From Clostridia bacterium (GTDB lineage Bacteria; Bacillota; Clostridia; Oscillospirales; CAG-382): 9,767 nucleotides of DNA. Under the pieces are notes generated by a model. That model saw nothing but the letters and a program-made list of their open reading frames with translations. It did not search any database and had not been told where the DNA came from. Below are positions 1-7,194 of this stretch, piece by piece. Position numbers and translations under genes: made by a program. Positions within the stretch are counted from its first letter, which is position 1, and every line of letters starts with the position of its first letter. Location of the stretch: NCBI GenBank assembly GCA_017938055.1, contig JAGBCG010000004.1:1-9767 (forward strand). Reading direction: 5' to 3'.

Positions 1-432
1 AACACACTTAAGGAATACGGAGTACCCTATGAGGTGCATGTCTATTCTGCACACAGAACACCTGTCGAAGCTCGTGATTTTTCTGTTAATGCACGAAAGA
101 ACGGCTTTGGTGCAATAATTGCTGCAGCCGGAATGGCGGCTCACCTTGCATGAGCAATAGCAGCAAATACAACACTTCCCGTTATTGGTATTCCTGTAAA
201 ATCAACAAATCTTGACGGTTTGGATGCACTTTTTTCCACGGTACAAATGCCTACAGGTATTCCCGTTGCAACAGTTGCCATAAATGGTGCGGCAAATGCG
301 GCACTTATTGCAATACAGATTCTTGCTGTTACTGATGAAGAACTTGCAAGCAAGCTTGATAAAGCAAGAACAGATGGAGCAGAAAAGGTGCTTGCAAAGA
401 ATAGAAACATAGAAGAAACTTATAATAACTGA
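1..432 (+). pseudogene. purE: PurE, N5-CAIR mutase (5' truncated by window, internal TGA)
   Basis: PurE converts N5-carboxyaminoimidazole ribonucleotide to 4-carboxy-AIR in cytoplasmic purine synthesis. Reading frame 1 gives 143 residues with PurE hallmarks: SAHRTP at visible residues 16-21 (active-site His region), GMAAHL at 44-49, LPVIGIPVKS near 58-67, and a VQMPTGIPVATVAINGAANA stretch. Roughly 20-25 N-terminal residues, including the usual nucleotide-binding start of the protein, lie before the window. Codon 51 (151-153) is TGA, where the family has Gly in AHLxG; GGA to TGA is a single base change. As written, the product would end right after the active-site loop, and the remainder could only restart at an internal ATG (220) without a clear ribosome binding site. 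The gene ends 18 bases before purM. Family assignment is very secure; whether the stop is real or a sequence error cannot be decided here, so 'pseudogene' is provisional. Confidence 0.85.
151..153 (+). other. In-frame TGA replacing conserved Gly codon in purE
   Basis: The codons on both sides keep full PurE similarity in the same frame (AAHLA before, AIAANTTLPVIG after), so this is a point substitution and not an indel. The expected residue is Gly, and GGA to TGA needs one G-to-T change. purM, purN and purE itself end at TGA at normal family lengths, so TGA is read as stop in this genome. Confidence 0.85.
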
Positions 433-450
433 TTTAAGGAGATAGAGGAC

Positions 451-1491
451 ATGAAAAGTTTTAGCGAAAGTTACAAAAATGCAGGTGTTGACATTACAGC
501 AGGCTACAAGGCTGTAGAGCTTATGAAGCAACATATTGCCCGCACGGTTACAAGCGGCGTTTGCTCAGGAATAGGCGGCTTTGGAGGTCTTTTTGAGCTT
601 GATATGACAGGTATTACAAAGCCTGTACTTGTCAGCGGAACTGATGGCGTTGGCACAAAGCTTAAGATGGCATTCATTGCGGACAAGCACGACACTGTTG
701 GCATTGACTGTGTTGCAATGTGCGTTAACGATGTAATTTGCTGCGGTGCAAAGCCTTTATTCTTCCTTGATTATGTTGCAGTGGGCAAGAATGTGCCTGA
801 AAAGATAGCAGCTATAGTTTCAGGTGTTGCTGAAGGATGTGTTCAGTCGGGTGCAGCTCTTATAGGCGGAGAAACTGCTGAAATGCCGGGCTTCTATCCT
901 GTTGACGAATATGACCTTGCAGGTTTTACTGTAGGCGTTGTTGACAAAGACAAGATTATAGATAACACAAAGATGAAAGCAGGGGATGTTATTATTGCCC
1001 TTCCGTCAAGCGGTGTACATTCCAACGGTTTTTCTCTTGTGCGTAAGGTGTTTGACGTTGAGAATTCTGATATAATGAGTCCTGTTGCAGAGCTTGCTGG
1101 TAAATCCATATGCGAAACGCTACTCACTCCTACAAGAATTTATGTAAAGCCTGTTCTTGAACTGCTTAGTAAAGTTGACAGTGTGGTTGGTATTTCCCAT
1201 ATCACTGGCGGCGGTTTCTATGAAAATATTCCAAGATCAATTCCTGAGGGACTTACAGCTAAGATTGAAAGAAGTGCAGTTCGTGTGCTGCCTATATTTG
1301 ACCTTATTGCAAAGACAGGCAATATTCCCGAAAGAGATATGTTCAACACCTTTAATATGGGTGTGGGCATGAGCATTATCCTCGACAAGAAGGACGCAGA
1401 TAAGGCTCTTGAAATTCTTAAAGCCAATGGCGAGGATGCATACATACTTGGTGAAATTGTACAGGGAAATGACGGAGTTGTAATATGCTGA
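451..1491 (+). CDS. purM: PurM, phosphoribosylformylglycinamidine cyclo-ligase (AIR synthetase)
   Basis: The ATP-dependent cytosolic enzyme closes the imidazole ring, turning FGAM into AIR. The 346-residue length is normal for PurM. Visible hallmarks are SGTDGVGTK at residues 62-70, CVNDVICCGAKPLFFLDY at 91-108, GGETAEMPGFY at 139-149, an HSNGFSLVRK segment in the middle and HITGGGFYENIPR in the C-terminal half, all typical of the PurM/PurL/ThiL/SelD ATP-binding superfamily. The start is supported by AAGGAG at 436-441, nine bases upstream of ATG. It follows purE by 18 bases and overlaps the start of purN by seven bases (stop TGA at 1489-1491), suggesting translational coupling within one operon. 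Nothing looks broken. Confidence 0.97.
   Translation: MKSFSESYKNAGVDITAGYKAVELMKQHIARTVTSGVCSGIGGFGGLFELDMTGITKPVLVSGTDGVGTKLKMAFIADKHDTVGIDCVAMCVNDVICCGAKPLFFLDYVAVGKNVPEKIAAIVSGVAEGCVQSGAALIGGETAEMPGFYPVDEYDLAGFTVGVVDKDKIIDNTKMKAGDVIIALPSSGVHSNGFSLVRKVFDVENSDIMSPVAELAGKSICETLLTPTRIYVKPVLELLSKVDSVVGISHITGGGFYENIPRSIPEGLTAKIERSAVRVLPIFDLIAKTGNIPERDMFNTFNMGVGMSIILDKKDADKALEILKANGEDAYILGEIVQGNDGVVIC
1474..1477 (+). promoter_or_regulatory. Ribosome binding site deciding the purN start
   Basis: GGAG inside the last codons of purM lies seven bases before ATG 1485 and thirteen before the alternative ATG 1491. The spacing favours 1485, although a start at 1491 would overlap the purM stop as TGATG and would give a more usual MKKxRIAV N-terminus. 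Confidence 0.5.
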
Positions 1492-2099
1492 TGAAAAAAG
1501 CAAGAATTGCAGTGTTTGTATCGGGCGGCGGTACTAATTTACAGGCACTTATTGACGCACAAAAAAACGGCATTATAAATAACGGTGAAATAGTACTTGT
1601 TGTTGCATCCAACAGAGAAGCGTATGCTATTGAACGAGCAAAAAACGCAGGAATTGAAGCAGTTGCCGTTGTTAAAAAGGAATGTAATGACCAGCTTGAT
1701 TTTGAAAATAAGGTTATTGATTTGCTCACCGAGAGAAAAATTGACCTTATAGTGCTTGCCGGCTTTATGACCATTCTTACAGAGCATTTTACTTCAAAAT
1801 ATCCTGAGAGAATTATCAATGTTCATCCGGCACTGATTCCATCTTTTTGCGGAAAAGGATATTATGGTCTTCGTGTCCATGAGGAAGCTTTAAAATATGG
1901 AGTTAAGGTTACGGGTGCTACGGTGCATTTTGTAAACGAAATTCCTGACGGTGGTAAAATCATAATGCAGAAGGCTGTTTACATTGAAGATGGCGACACG
2001 GCACAGGTGTTGCAAAAGCGTGTAATGGAGCAGGCAGAGTGGATAATTCTTCCGCAAGCTGTAGAAAAGGTAAGTGCTGAAATTATAAAGGCACTGTGA
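1485..2099 (+). CDS. purN: PurN, phosphoribosylglycinamide formyltransferase
   Basis: PurN transfers a formyl group from 10-formyl-tetrahydrofolate to GAR, giving FGAR. The 204-residue length fits the family. The phosphate-binding loop SGGGTNLQ is at residues 13-20. The folate/catalytic region INVHPALIPSF around 111-121 supplies the expected catalytic Asn112 and His114, and the NEIPDGGKII segment at 151-160 supplies the catalytic Asp155. The GKGYYG insertion-like stretch after the His motif is a form I associate with clostridial and related PurN proteins. It overlaps purM by seven bases and precedes purD by 21 bases, so it is an internal operon gene. The start is either 1485 or 1491; 1485 has better ribosome binding site spacing. 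The enzyme appears intact. Confidence 0.96.
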   Translation: MLMKKARIAVFVSGGGTNLQALIDAQKNGIINNGEIVLVVASNREAYAIERAKNAGIEAVAVVKKECNDQLDFENKVIDLLTERKIDLIVLAGFMTILTEHFTSKYPERIINVHPALIPSFCGKGYYGLRVHEEALKYGVKVTGATVHFVNEIPDGGKIIMQKAVYIEDGDTAQVLQKRVMEQAEWIILPQAVEKVSAEIIKAL

Positions 2100-2120
2100 G
2101 ATTTAAGGAGAGAATTAAGT

Positions 2121-3392
2121 ATGAAGGTAATGGTAGTTGGCGGCGGCGGTCGTGAACATACAATCATAAAAAAAATAAAGCAGAATAAGAGTGTTACTCA
2201 AATCTTCGCTCTTCCCGGAAATGGTGGAATGAAGGACGACGCAACGCTTGTGGATATAGGTGCAAAGGATATCGAAAAAATCGTACAATTTGCTGTTGAG
2301 AATAAGATTGATTTTGCTGTTGTTGCTCCGGATGACCCGCTGGTGCTGGGTGCTGTTGACGCACTCGAAGAAAAAGGCATTAAGTGCTTTGGTCCAAAGG
2401 CAAATGCGGCTATTATCGAGGGAAGTAAGGTGTTTTCCAAGAACCTTATGAAAAAGTATGGTATTCCCACGGCAGAATATGAAGTGTTCACTGATAAAGA
2501 TTCAGCCTTGAAATATATCGAAACCTGTCCCATTCCAACAGTTATTAAGGCTGACGGATTGGCTCTGGGTAAGGGCGTCGTTATCGCTATGACAAGAGAT
2601 GAAGCGAAAAACGCAGTAATTTCCATGATGGAGGATAAAATTTTCGGCGAAAGCGGCAGCAATGTTGTTGTCGAAGAATTTCTTGAGGGACCTGAGGTTT
2701 CCGTCCTTGCCTTTACAGACGGTAAAACGCTTTGTCCTATGGTATCCTCAATGGACCATAAGCGTGCACTTGATGGTGATAAAGGACTTAATACAGGCGG
2801 TATGGGAACTATTGCCCCAAACCCCTGTTATACAAAAGAGGTTGCACAGGAATGTATGAAAACCATATTCCTGCCTACCATTGAAGCTATGAACAAAGAG
2901 GGAAGAACCTTTAAGGGTTGTCTGTACTTTGGACTTATGATTACAAAGAACGGCCCTAAGGTTATTGAATATAACTGCCGCTTTGGTGACCCTGAAACAC
3001 AGGTTGTGCTTCCTTTGCTTGAAACGGATTTGCTTGACATTATGATGGCGGTTGCCGATGAAAGACTGGAAGAAATTGAAGTGAAGTTCAGCGACAAGAG
3101 TGCTTGTTGCGTAGTAATGGCTTCAAACGGTTATCCCGGAAAGTATGAAACAGGATTTGAAATAAAGATTGACAGTAACATTAAAGCAGATGTATTTGTT
3201 GCGGGTGCAAAAATCAAGGATAATAAGGTTGTTACGGGCGGCGGAAGAGTTCTTGGCGTTGTCTGCGTTGAAGATACTCTTGAAAAGGCAGTTAATGCTG
3301 CATACGAAAACGTGAAACACGTCACATTTGACAACGCTTTTTACCGCAAGGACATTGGTAAGCGTGCACTTGACATTATTAAGGAGAAGTAA
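2121..3392 (+). CDS. purD: PurD, phosphoribosylamine-glycine ligase (GAR synthetase)
   Basis: This ATP-grasp enzyme joins glycine to phosphoribosylamine to give GAR. The 423-residue length is normal. The N-terminal PRA-binding domain opens with VVGGGGREHTI (residues 5-15). The ATP-grasp core shows VIKADGLALGKG at 141-152, VVVEEFLEGPEVS at 182-194, DHKRALDGDKGLNTGGMG from 212, and the metal-binding EYNCRFGDPETQ at 283-294. The C-terminal domain with VVTGGGRVLGVV is also present. AAGGAG at 2105-2110 sits ten bases before the ATG. The gene lies between purN and purL (five bases before purL); purH, which often sits next to purN and purD in Firmicutes, is not here. Confidence 0.97.
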   Translation: MKVMVVGGGGREHTIIKKIKQNKSVTQIFALPGNGGMKDDATLVDIGAKDIEKIVQFAVENKIDFAVVAPDDPLVLGAVDALEEKGIKCFGPKANAAIIEGSKVFSKNLMKKYGIPTAEYEVFTDKDSALKYIETCPIPTVIKADGLALGKGVVIAMTRDEAKNAVISMMEDKIFGESGSNVVVEEFLEGPEVSVLAFTDGKTLCPMVSSMDHKRALDGDKGLNTGGMGTIAPNPCYTKEVAQECMKTIFLPTIEAMNKEGRTFKGCLYFGLMITKNGPKVIEYNCRFGDPETQVVLPLLETDLLDIMMAVADERLEEIEVKFSDKSACCVVMASNGYPGKYETGFEIKIDSNIKADVFVAGAKIKDNKVVTGGGRVLGVVCVEDTLEKAVNAAYENVKHVTFDNAFYRKDIGKRALDIIKEK

Positions 3393-3397
3393 AAATA

Positions 3398-6253
3398 ATG
3401 GTTTACAGAGTTTATGTAGAAAAGAAAAATGAATTTGCACATGAAGCAGGCTCGCTTCTTTCTGATATAAAAAATTTCCTGGGTATTAAAAGTGTTGAAA
3501 AAGTAAGACTTATTAACAGATACGATGTTGAAAATATTGAACAGGCTCTCTTTGAAAAGTGCATTAACACTGTTTTTTCCGAGCCACAGCTTGACAATAC
3601 ATCAAAAACACTTGATAAAGATGCAGCTAATGCCGTTTTTGCAGTTGAATTCTTACCCGGTCAGTTTGACCAGAGAGCAGACTCTGCTTCCCAGTGTATA
3701 CAGATTATTTCACAGGGCGACAGACCCCTTGTAAGAACAGCAAAGGTTTACCTTGTGTATGGAAACGTGAGTGATGAAGAGCTTGCACAAATCAAAAAGT
3801 ACGTAATAAATCCCGTTGAGAGCCGTGAGGCGTCACTTGATGAGGTTAAAACGCTTGTTACGGAATATGATGTTCCGACAACGGTTGAAACACTTGACGG
3901 CTTTACAAAGCTTTCCGAAAAAGAGCTGTCTGACTTTGTTAGCTCATACGGTCTTGCGATGGATCTTGACGATATCAAATTCTGTCAGAGCTATTTTATC
4001 AAAGAGCAAAGAGATCCGACAATCACCGAAATCAGAATGATTGATACATACTGGTCTGACCATTGCCGTCATACCACATTCCTTACAACTATTGACAGCG
4101 TAAAGTTTGAGGATGAAATACTGCAAAAGGCTTATGACAGATATATAGACACAAGAAAAGAGCTTGGCAGAACAAAGCCGCAGAATTTAATGGATATTGG
4201 TACTATTGCGGCAAAGTATCTCAAGGCAACAGGAAAACTTTCAAAGCTTGACGAGTCTGAAGAAATAAACGCATGTACTGTTAAAATCAAGGTGGACGTT
4301 GAGGGAGAGCAGCAGGACTGGTTGCTTCTGTTTAAAAACGAAACCCACAATCATCCAACGGAAATTGAACCATTTGGCGGTGCTGCAACATGTATCGGTG
4401 GTGCAATCCGTGACCCGCTTTCGGGAAGAAGCTATGTTTATGCTGCCATGCGTGTGACAGGTGCTGCTGACCCTACAAAGCCTATTGAAGAAACTATGGA
4501 GGGTAAGCTTCCTCAAAAGAAGATTGTTACAACAGCAGCTGCTGGTTATTCCTCATATGGTAATCAGATAGGTCTTGCAACAGGTATGGTTGATGAGCTT
4601 TACCACGACGGATATGCTGCAAAGCGTATGGAAATCGGTGCGGTTATTGCGGCAGCACCTGCGGAAAATGTAAGACGTGAAGTTCCTGAGGACGGAGATA
4701 TAGTAATCCTTCTCGGTGGAAGAACAGGACGTGACGGTTGCGGCGGTGCTACAGGTTCATCAAAGTCACATACACTTGAATCTCTTGAAAAGAGTGGTGC
4801 TGAAGTACAAAAGGGTAATGCACCTGAGGAAAGAAAGCTTCAAAGACTTTTCAGAAACAAGGAAGCTTCACTGCTTATTAAGCGTTGTAACGACTTTGGT
4901 GCAGGCGGTGTTTCTGTTGCTATCGGTGAGCTTGCAGACGGTCTTGAAATAAATCTTAACGCAGTGCCGAAAAAATATGACGGTCTTGACGGAACAGAGC
5001 TTGCAATTTCCGAATCACAGGAAAGAATGGCAGTTGTTGTACAGGCTAAGGATGCAGAAAAGTTTATGCAGCTTGCGGCAAGTGAAAACCTTGAAGCGAC
5101 AATCGTTGCAACAGTTAAAGCTGAGCCAAGACTTGTTATGAAATGGAACGGCAAAAATATTTGTGACATTTCAAGAGAGTTCCTTAACTCAAACGGTGCT
5201 GAAAAGCATATTGATATCGCTCCTGCAAAGGTAGAAGAATTTGCCAAGTGTATTCCCGATGACTTCGTAAGCGGGTATAAGGCACTTGTAAGCGACCTCA
5301 ATGTTTGCTCAAAGCAGGGACTTTCCGAACGCTTTGACTCCACAATCGGTGCGGGTACTGTTGTAATGCCTTTTGGCGGAAAGAATCAGAAAACGCCCAT
5401 TCAGGCTATGATTAATAAGGTTTCTGTTGAAAAGCAGCACACCGACACTGTTTCTTATATGGCTTGGGGATATAACCCATATATTTCAGAAAAAAGCCCA
5501 TATCACGGAGCATACCTTGCTGTGCTTGAATCGGTTTGTAAGCTTGTAGCAAGCGGTGCTTGTTTTGAGGACGTGTATCTTACATTCCAGGAATATTTTG
5601 AAAAGCCTAAGAAGGATGCTGCAAGATGGGGCAAACCTATGGCGGCACTTTTGGGTGCACTTGAAGCACAGCTTGATTATGAAGTTGCAGCTATTGGCGG
5701 TAAGGATTCAATGTCAGGCTCCTTTGAAAACATTGATGTACCTCCAACACTTGTTTCGTTTGCAGTGACTACAGGAAAGACAAGTGATGTTGTTACACCT
5801 GAATTTAAGAAAGCGGGACATAAGGTTGTTCTTGTTTGTCCGCAATATAATGAAAACGGACTTCCTGTTAAGGAATCTCAAACGAAGATATTTGACGATG
5901 TTACAACCCTTATGAGAAATGGCAAGGTTGCAGCAGCATATACTCCAACCTATGGCGGTATAGCAGAGGCTGTTCTCAAAATGGCTCTCGGTAACGGCAT
6001 TGGCTTTGAATATAACGCTGATAATATGTGTAACAAGGCAATATTCGATTACTGCTATGGTGCATTTGTGCTTGAGCTTACAGAGGATATGGATGTCGGT
6101 ATTACAATCGGTTATACAACAGAAGAAAAGTGCATTGTAAGGGCGGGCGAGAAGATATCACTTGATGAGCTTCTCGGTGTTTATGAAGATAAGCTTGAAA
6201 AAGTTTATCCTTATAATATCAAGTGCGAAGAAAAAAGAAATTCCTGCATTTGA
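3398..6253 (+). CDS. purL: PurL, FGAM synthase synthetase part (frame break at C-terminal side)
   Basis: This is the ATP-dependent synthetase part of phosphoribosylformylglycinamidine synthase, which makes FGAM from FGAR and glutamine-derived ammonia. It matches the clostridial single-chain form in which synthetase and glutaminase are fused. Motifs in order: DTYWSDHCRHTTF at 216-228, FKNETHNHPTEIEPFGG from 312, GGRTGRDGCGGATGSS in the middle, KRCNDFGAGGVSVAIGELAD after it, SESQERMAVVVQ, and GGKDSMSGSFE near 766. AAGGAG at 3381-3386 precedes the ATG. The frame ends after 951 residues at TGA 6251-6253, but the last five residues (RNSCI) do not belong: after the A6 run at 6231-6236 the homologous sequence continues in another frame as the glutaminase domain. 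Removing one base restores one gene, 3398-7097, of 1232 residues, the normal length. The synthetase part looks intact on its own, but would need an ammonia source. Confidence 0.93.
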   Translation: MVYRVYVEKKNEFAHEAGSLLSDIKNFLGIKSVEKVRLINRYDVENIEQALFEKCINTVFSEPQLDNTSKTLDKDAANAVFAVEFLPGQFDQRADSASQCIQIISQGDRPLVRTAKVYLVYGNVSDEELAQIKKYVINPVESREASLDEVKTLVTEYDVPTTVETLDGFTKLSEKELSDFVSSYGLAMDLDDIKFCQSYFIKEQRDPTITEIRMIDTYWSDHCRHTTFLTTIDSVKFEDEILQKAYDRYIDTRKELGRTKPQNLMDIGTIAAKYLKATGKLSKLDESEEINACTVKIKVDVEGEQQDWLLLFKNETHNHPTEIEPFGGAATCIGGAIRDPLSGRSYVYAAMRVTGAADPTKPIEETMEGKLPQKKIVTTAAAGYSSYGNQIGLATGMVDELYHDGYAAKRMEIGAVIAAAPAENVRREVPEDGDIVILLGGRTGRDGCGGATGSSKSHTLESLEKSGAEVQKGNAPEERKLQRLFRNKEASLLIKRCNDFGAGGVSVAIGELADGLEINLNAVPKKYDGLDGTELAISESQERMAVVVQAKDAEKFMQLAASENLEATIVATVKAEPRLVMKWNGKNICDISREFLNSNGAEKHIDIAPAKVEEFAKCIPDDFVSGYKALVSDLNVCSKQGLSERFDSTIGAGTVVMPFGGKNQKTPIQAMINKVSVEKQHTDTVSYMAWGYNPYISEKSPYHGAYLAVLESVCKLVASGACFEDVYLTFQEYFEKPKKDAARWGKPMAALLGALEAQLDYEVAAIGGKDSMSGSFENIDVPPTLVSFAVTTGKTSDVVTPEFKKAGHKVVLVCPQYNENGLPVKESQTKIFDDVTTLMRNGKVAAAYTPTYGGIAEAVLKMALGNGIGFEYNADNMCNKAIFDYCYGAFVLELTEDMDVGITIGYTTEEKCIVRAGEKISLDELLGVYEDKLEKVYPYNIKCEEKRNSCI

Positions 6254-7097
6254 ATATAAGACAGATAAGGTTGCTTCTGCAAAAATCGGTATAGCTAAGC
6301 CTAAAGTACTTATTCCCGTATTTCCCGGCACTAACTGTGAATTTGATACTGCCAAGGCATTTGCAGACGGCGGTGCTGAGCCTGAAATTTTCGTAATAAG
6401 GAATCTTACAGCATCTGCAATACAGGAATCTGTGTCTGAGTTTGCTTCAAAGCTTGCAAAGAGTCAGATTGTATTTATCCCCGGTGGATTTTCCGGTGGT
6501 GACGAGCCTGAGGGTTCTGCAAAGTTTATTACTGCATTCTTTAGAAATGCAGCAATTAAGGACGCTACACACGAGCTTCTTAAAAACCGTGACGGTCTTA
6601 TGGGCGGTATATGTAATGGCTTCCAGGCACTTATAAAGCTTGGACTTGTGCCTTACGGTGAAATTATAGATACAGACGAAAATTGTCCCACTCTTACATT
6701 CAATACAATAGGCAGACACCAGTCAATGATTGTACGTACAAGAATTTGTAGCAATAATTCGCCATGGCTTCAGAATGTTAATGTTGGTGATATCATCAAT
6801 GTTCCCATTTCTCATGGTGAGGGAAGATTTGTAGCACCTGATGCTCTTATAAAGAAGCTTGCTGAAAACGGACAAATTGCAACACAGTACGTTGACCTTG
6901 CAGGTAAGCCTACAGCTAATGTCCATTTCAATCCAAATGACTCATATTATGCTATTGAGGGTATAACTTCTCCCGATGGCAGAGTACTTGGTAAGATGGG
7001 TCATTCCGAGAGAATAGGAAATGGTTTGTATCAGAATGTTCCGGGTAATTATACTATCGGTATGTTCTCATCAGCAGTGAAGTATTTTAATATTTAA
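6162..7097 (+). CDS. purL: PurL glutaminase domain, out-of-frame 3' part of purL
   Basis: This is the class I glutamine amidotransferase (PurQ-like) domain that supplies ammonia to FGAM synthesis. The homologous part begins after the frame break, about 6237, with EIPAFEYK. Then come VLIPVFPGTNCEFD, FIPGGFSGGDEPEG (oxyanion-region motif), GGICNGFQAL with nucleophile Cys (codon 6612-6614; residue 1072 of the repaired protein), and GHSER with the catalytic His (7002-7004) and Glu (7008-7010). The frame stays open back to a TTG at 6162 and ATGs at 6165 and 6183, but that upstream part only reads the synthetase gene in the wrong frame and none of these starts has a convincing ribosome binding site. 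It is therefore best read as the broken end of purL and not as an independent purQ gene. All catalytic residues are kept, so the break is recent, bypassed, or a sequence error. Confidence 0.85.
   Translation: MMSFSVFMKISLKKFILIISSAKKKEIPAFEYKTDKVASAKIGIAKPKVLIPVFPGTNCEFDTAKAFADGGAEPEIFVIRNLTASAIQESVSEFASKLAKSQIVFIPGGFSGGDEPEGSAKFITAFFRNAAIKDATHELLKNRDGLMGGICNGFQALIKLGLVPYGEIIDTDENCPTLTFNTIGRHQSMIVRTRICSNNSPWLQNVNVGDIINVPISHGEGRFVAPDALIKKLAENGQIATQYVDLAGKPTANVHFNPNDSYYAIEGITSPDGRVLGKMGHSERIGNGLYQNVPGNYTIGMFSSAVKYFNI
6231..6236 (+). other. A6 run at the purL frame break
   Basis: In the upstream frame the codons are GAA GAA AAA AGA AAT and run to a stop at 6251. The downstream frame needs one base fewer: with five A's the run reads GAA GAA AAA GAA ATT (EEKEI), joining the two halves without gap. 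The lesion is therefore one extra A in a homopolymer, a common site for both replication slippage and sequencing error. Confidence 0.8.
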
Positions 7098-7136
7098 CAG
7101 TTATACATTTACTGTGGTTGATAAAATATAATTATA

Positions 7137-7165
7137 TTGACAATTCTGACATTAAATTGTAGAAT
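7137..7165 (+). promoter_or_regulatory. Sigma-A type promoter for the hydrolase genes
   Basis: TTGACA (7137-7142) is a perfect -35 match, followed by exactly 17 bases and TAGAAT (7160-7165), a -10 with one mismatch to TATAAT. Transcription would start near 7172, about 22 bases before the ATG of the first hydrolase gene. It lies in the 97-base gap after purL, where I see no convincing terminator, so purine-operon readthrough is also possible. Confidence 0.7.
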
Positions 7166-7194
7166 CTATGTAAAATCTGAAAGGAGATTTTAAT

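Noticed and set aside
151..153. TGA read as glycine (alternative code as in SR1/Gracilibacteria) or as selenocysteine
   Set aside because: purM, purN and purE end at TGA at normal lengths, no other in-frame TGA occurs in long genes, and I recognise no selenocysteine insertion hairpin after it. The position is a plain Gly in the family.
1418..1819. 133-codon open frame on the - strand across purM/purN
   Set aside because: Shadow of two well-supported genes; no ribosome binding site or domain seen.
2759..3373. Short direct repeat (AAGCGTGCACTTGA) near 2761 and 3360 in purD
   Set aside because: Both copies encode KRALD in different conserved parts of PurD; chance plus shared codon use.
4840..5343. 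167-codon open frame on the - strand inside purL
   Set aside because: It lies fully antisense to strongly conserved PurL coding sequence and shows Ser/Ala/Leu-rich shadow composition with no recognisable domain.
6162..6236. Independent purQ gene starting at TTG 6162, ATG 6165 or ATG 6183
   Set aside because: No ribosome binding site at useful spacing, and the extra N-terminus is an out-of-frame reading of purL with no PurQ similarity.
6231..6237. A AAA AAG slippery heptamer for programmed -1 frameshifting
   Set aside because: The bases are present but the required shift is +1 (or -2), and the heptamer is not in the phase needed for a -1 shift.
7097..7115. Inverted repeat ACAGT...ACTGT after purL as a terminator
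   Set aside because: Only five base pairs with a nine-base loop and no T run after it; too weak.
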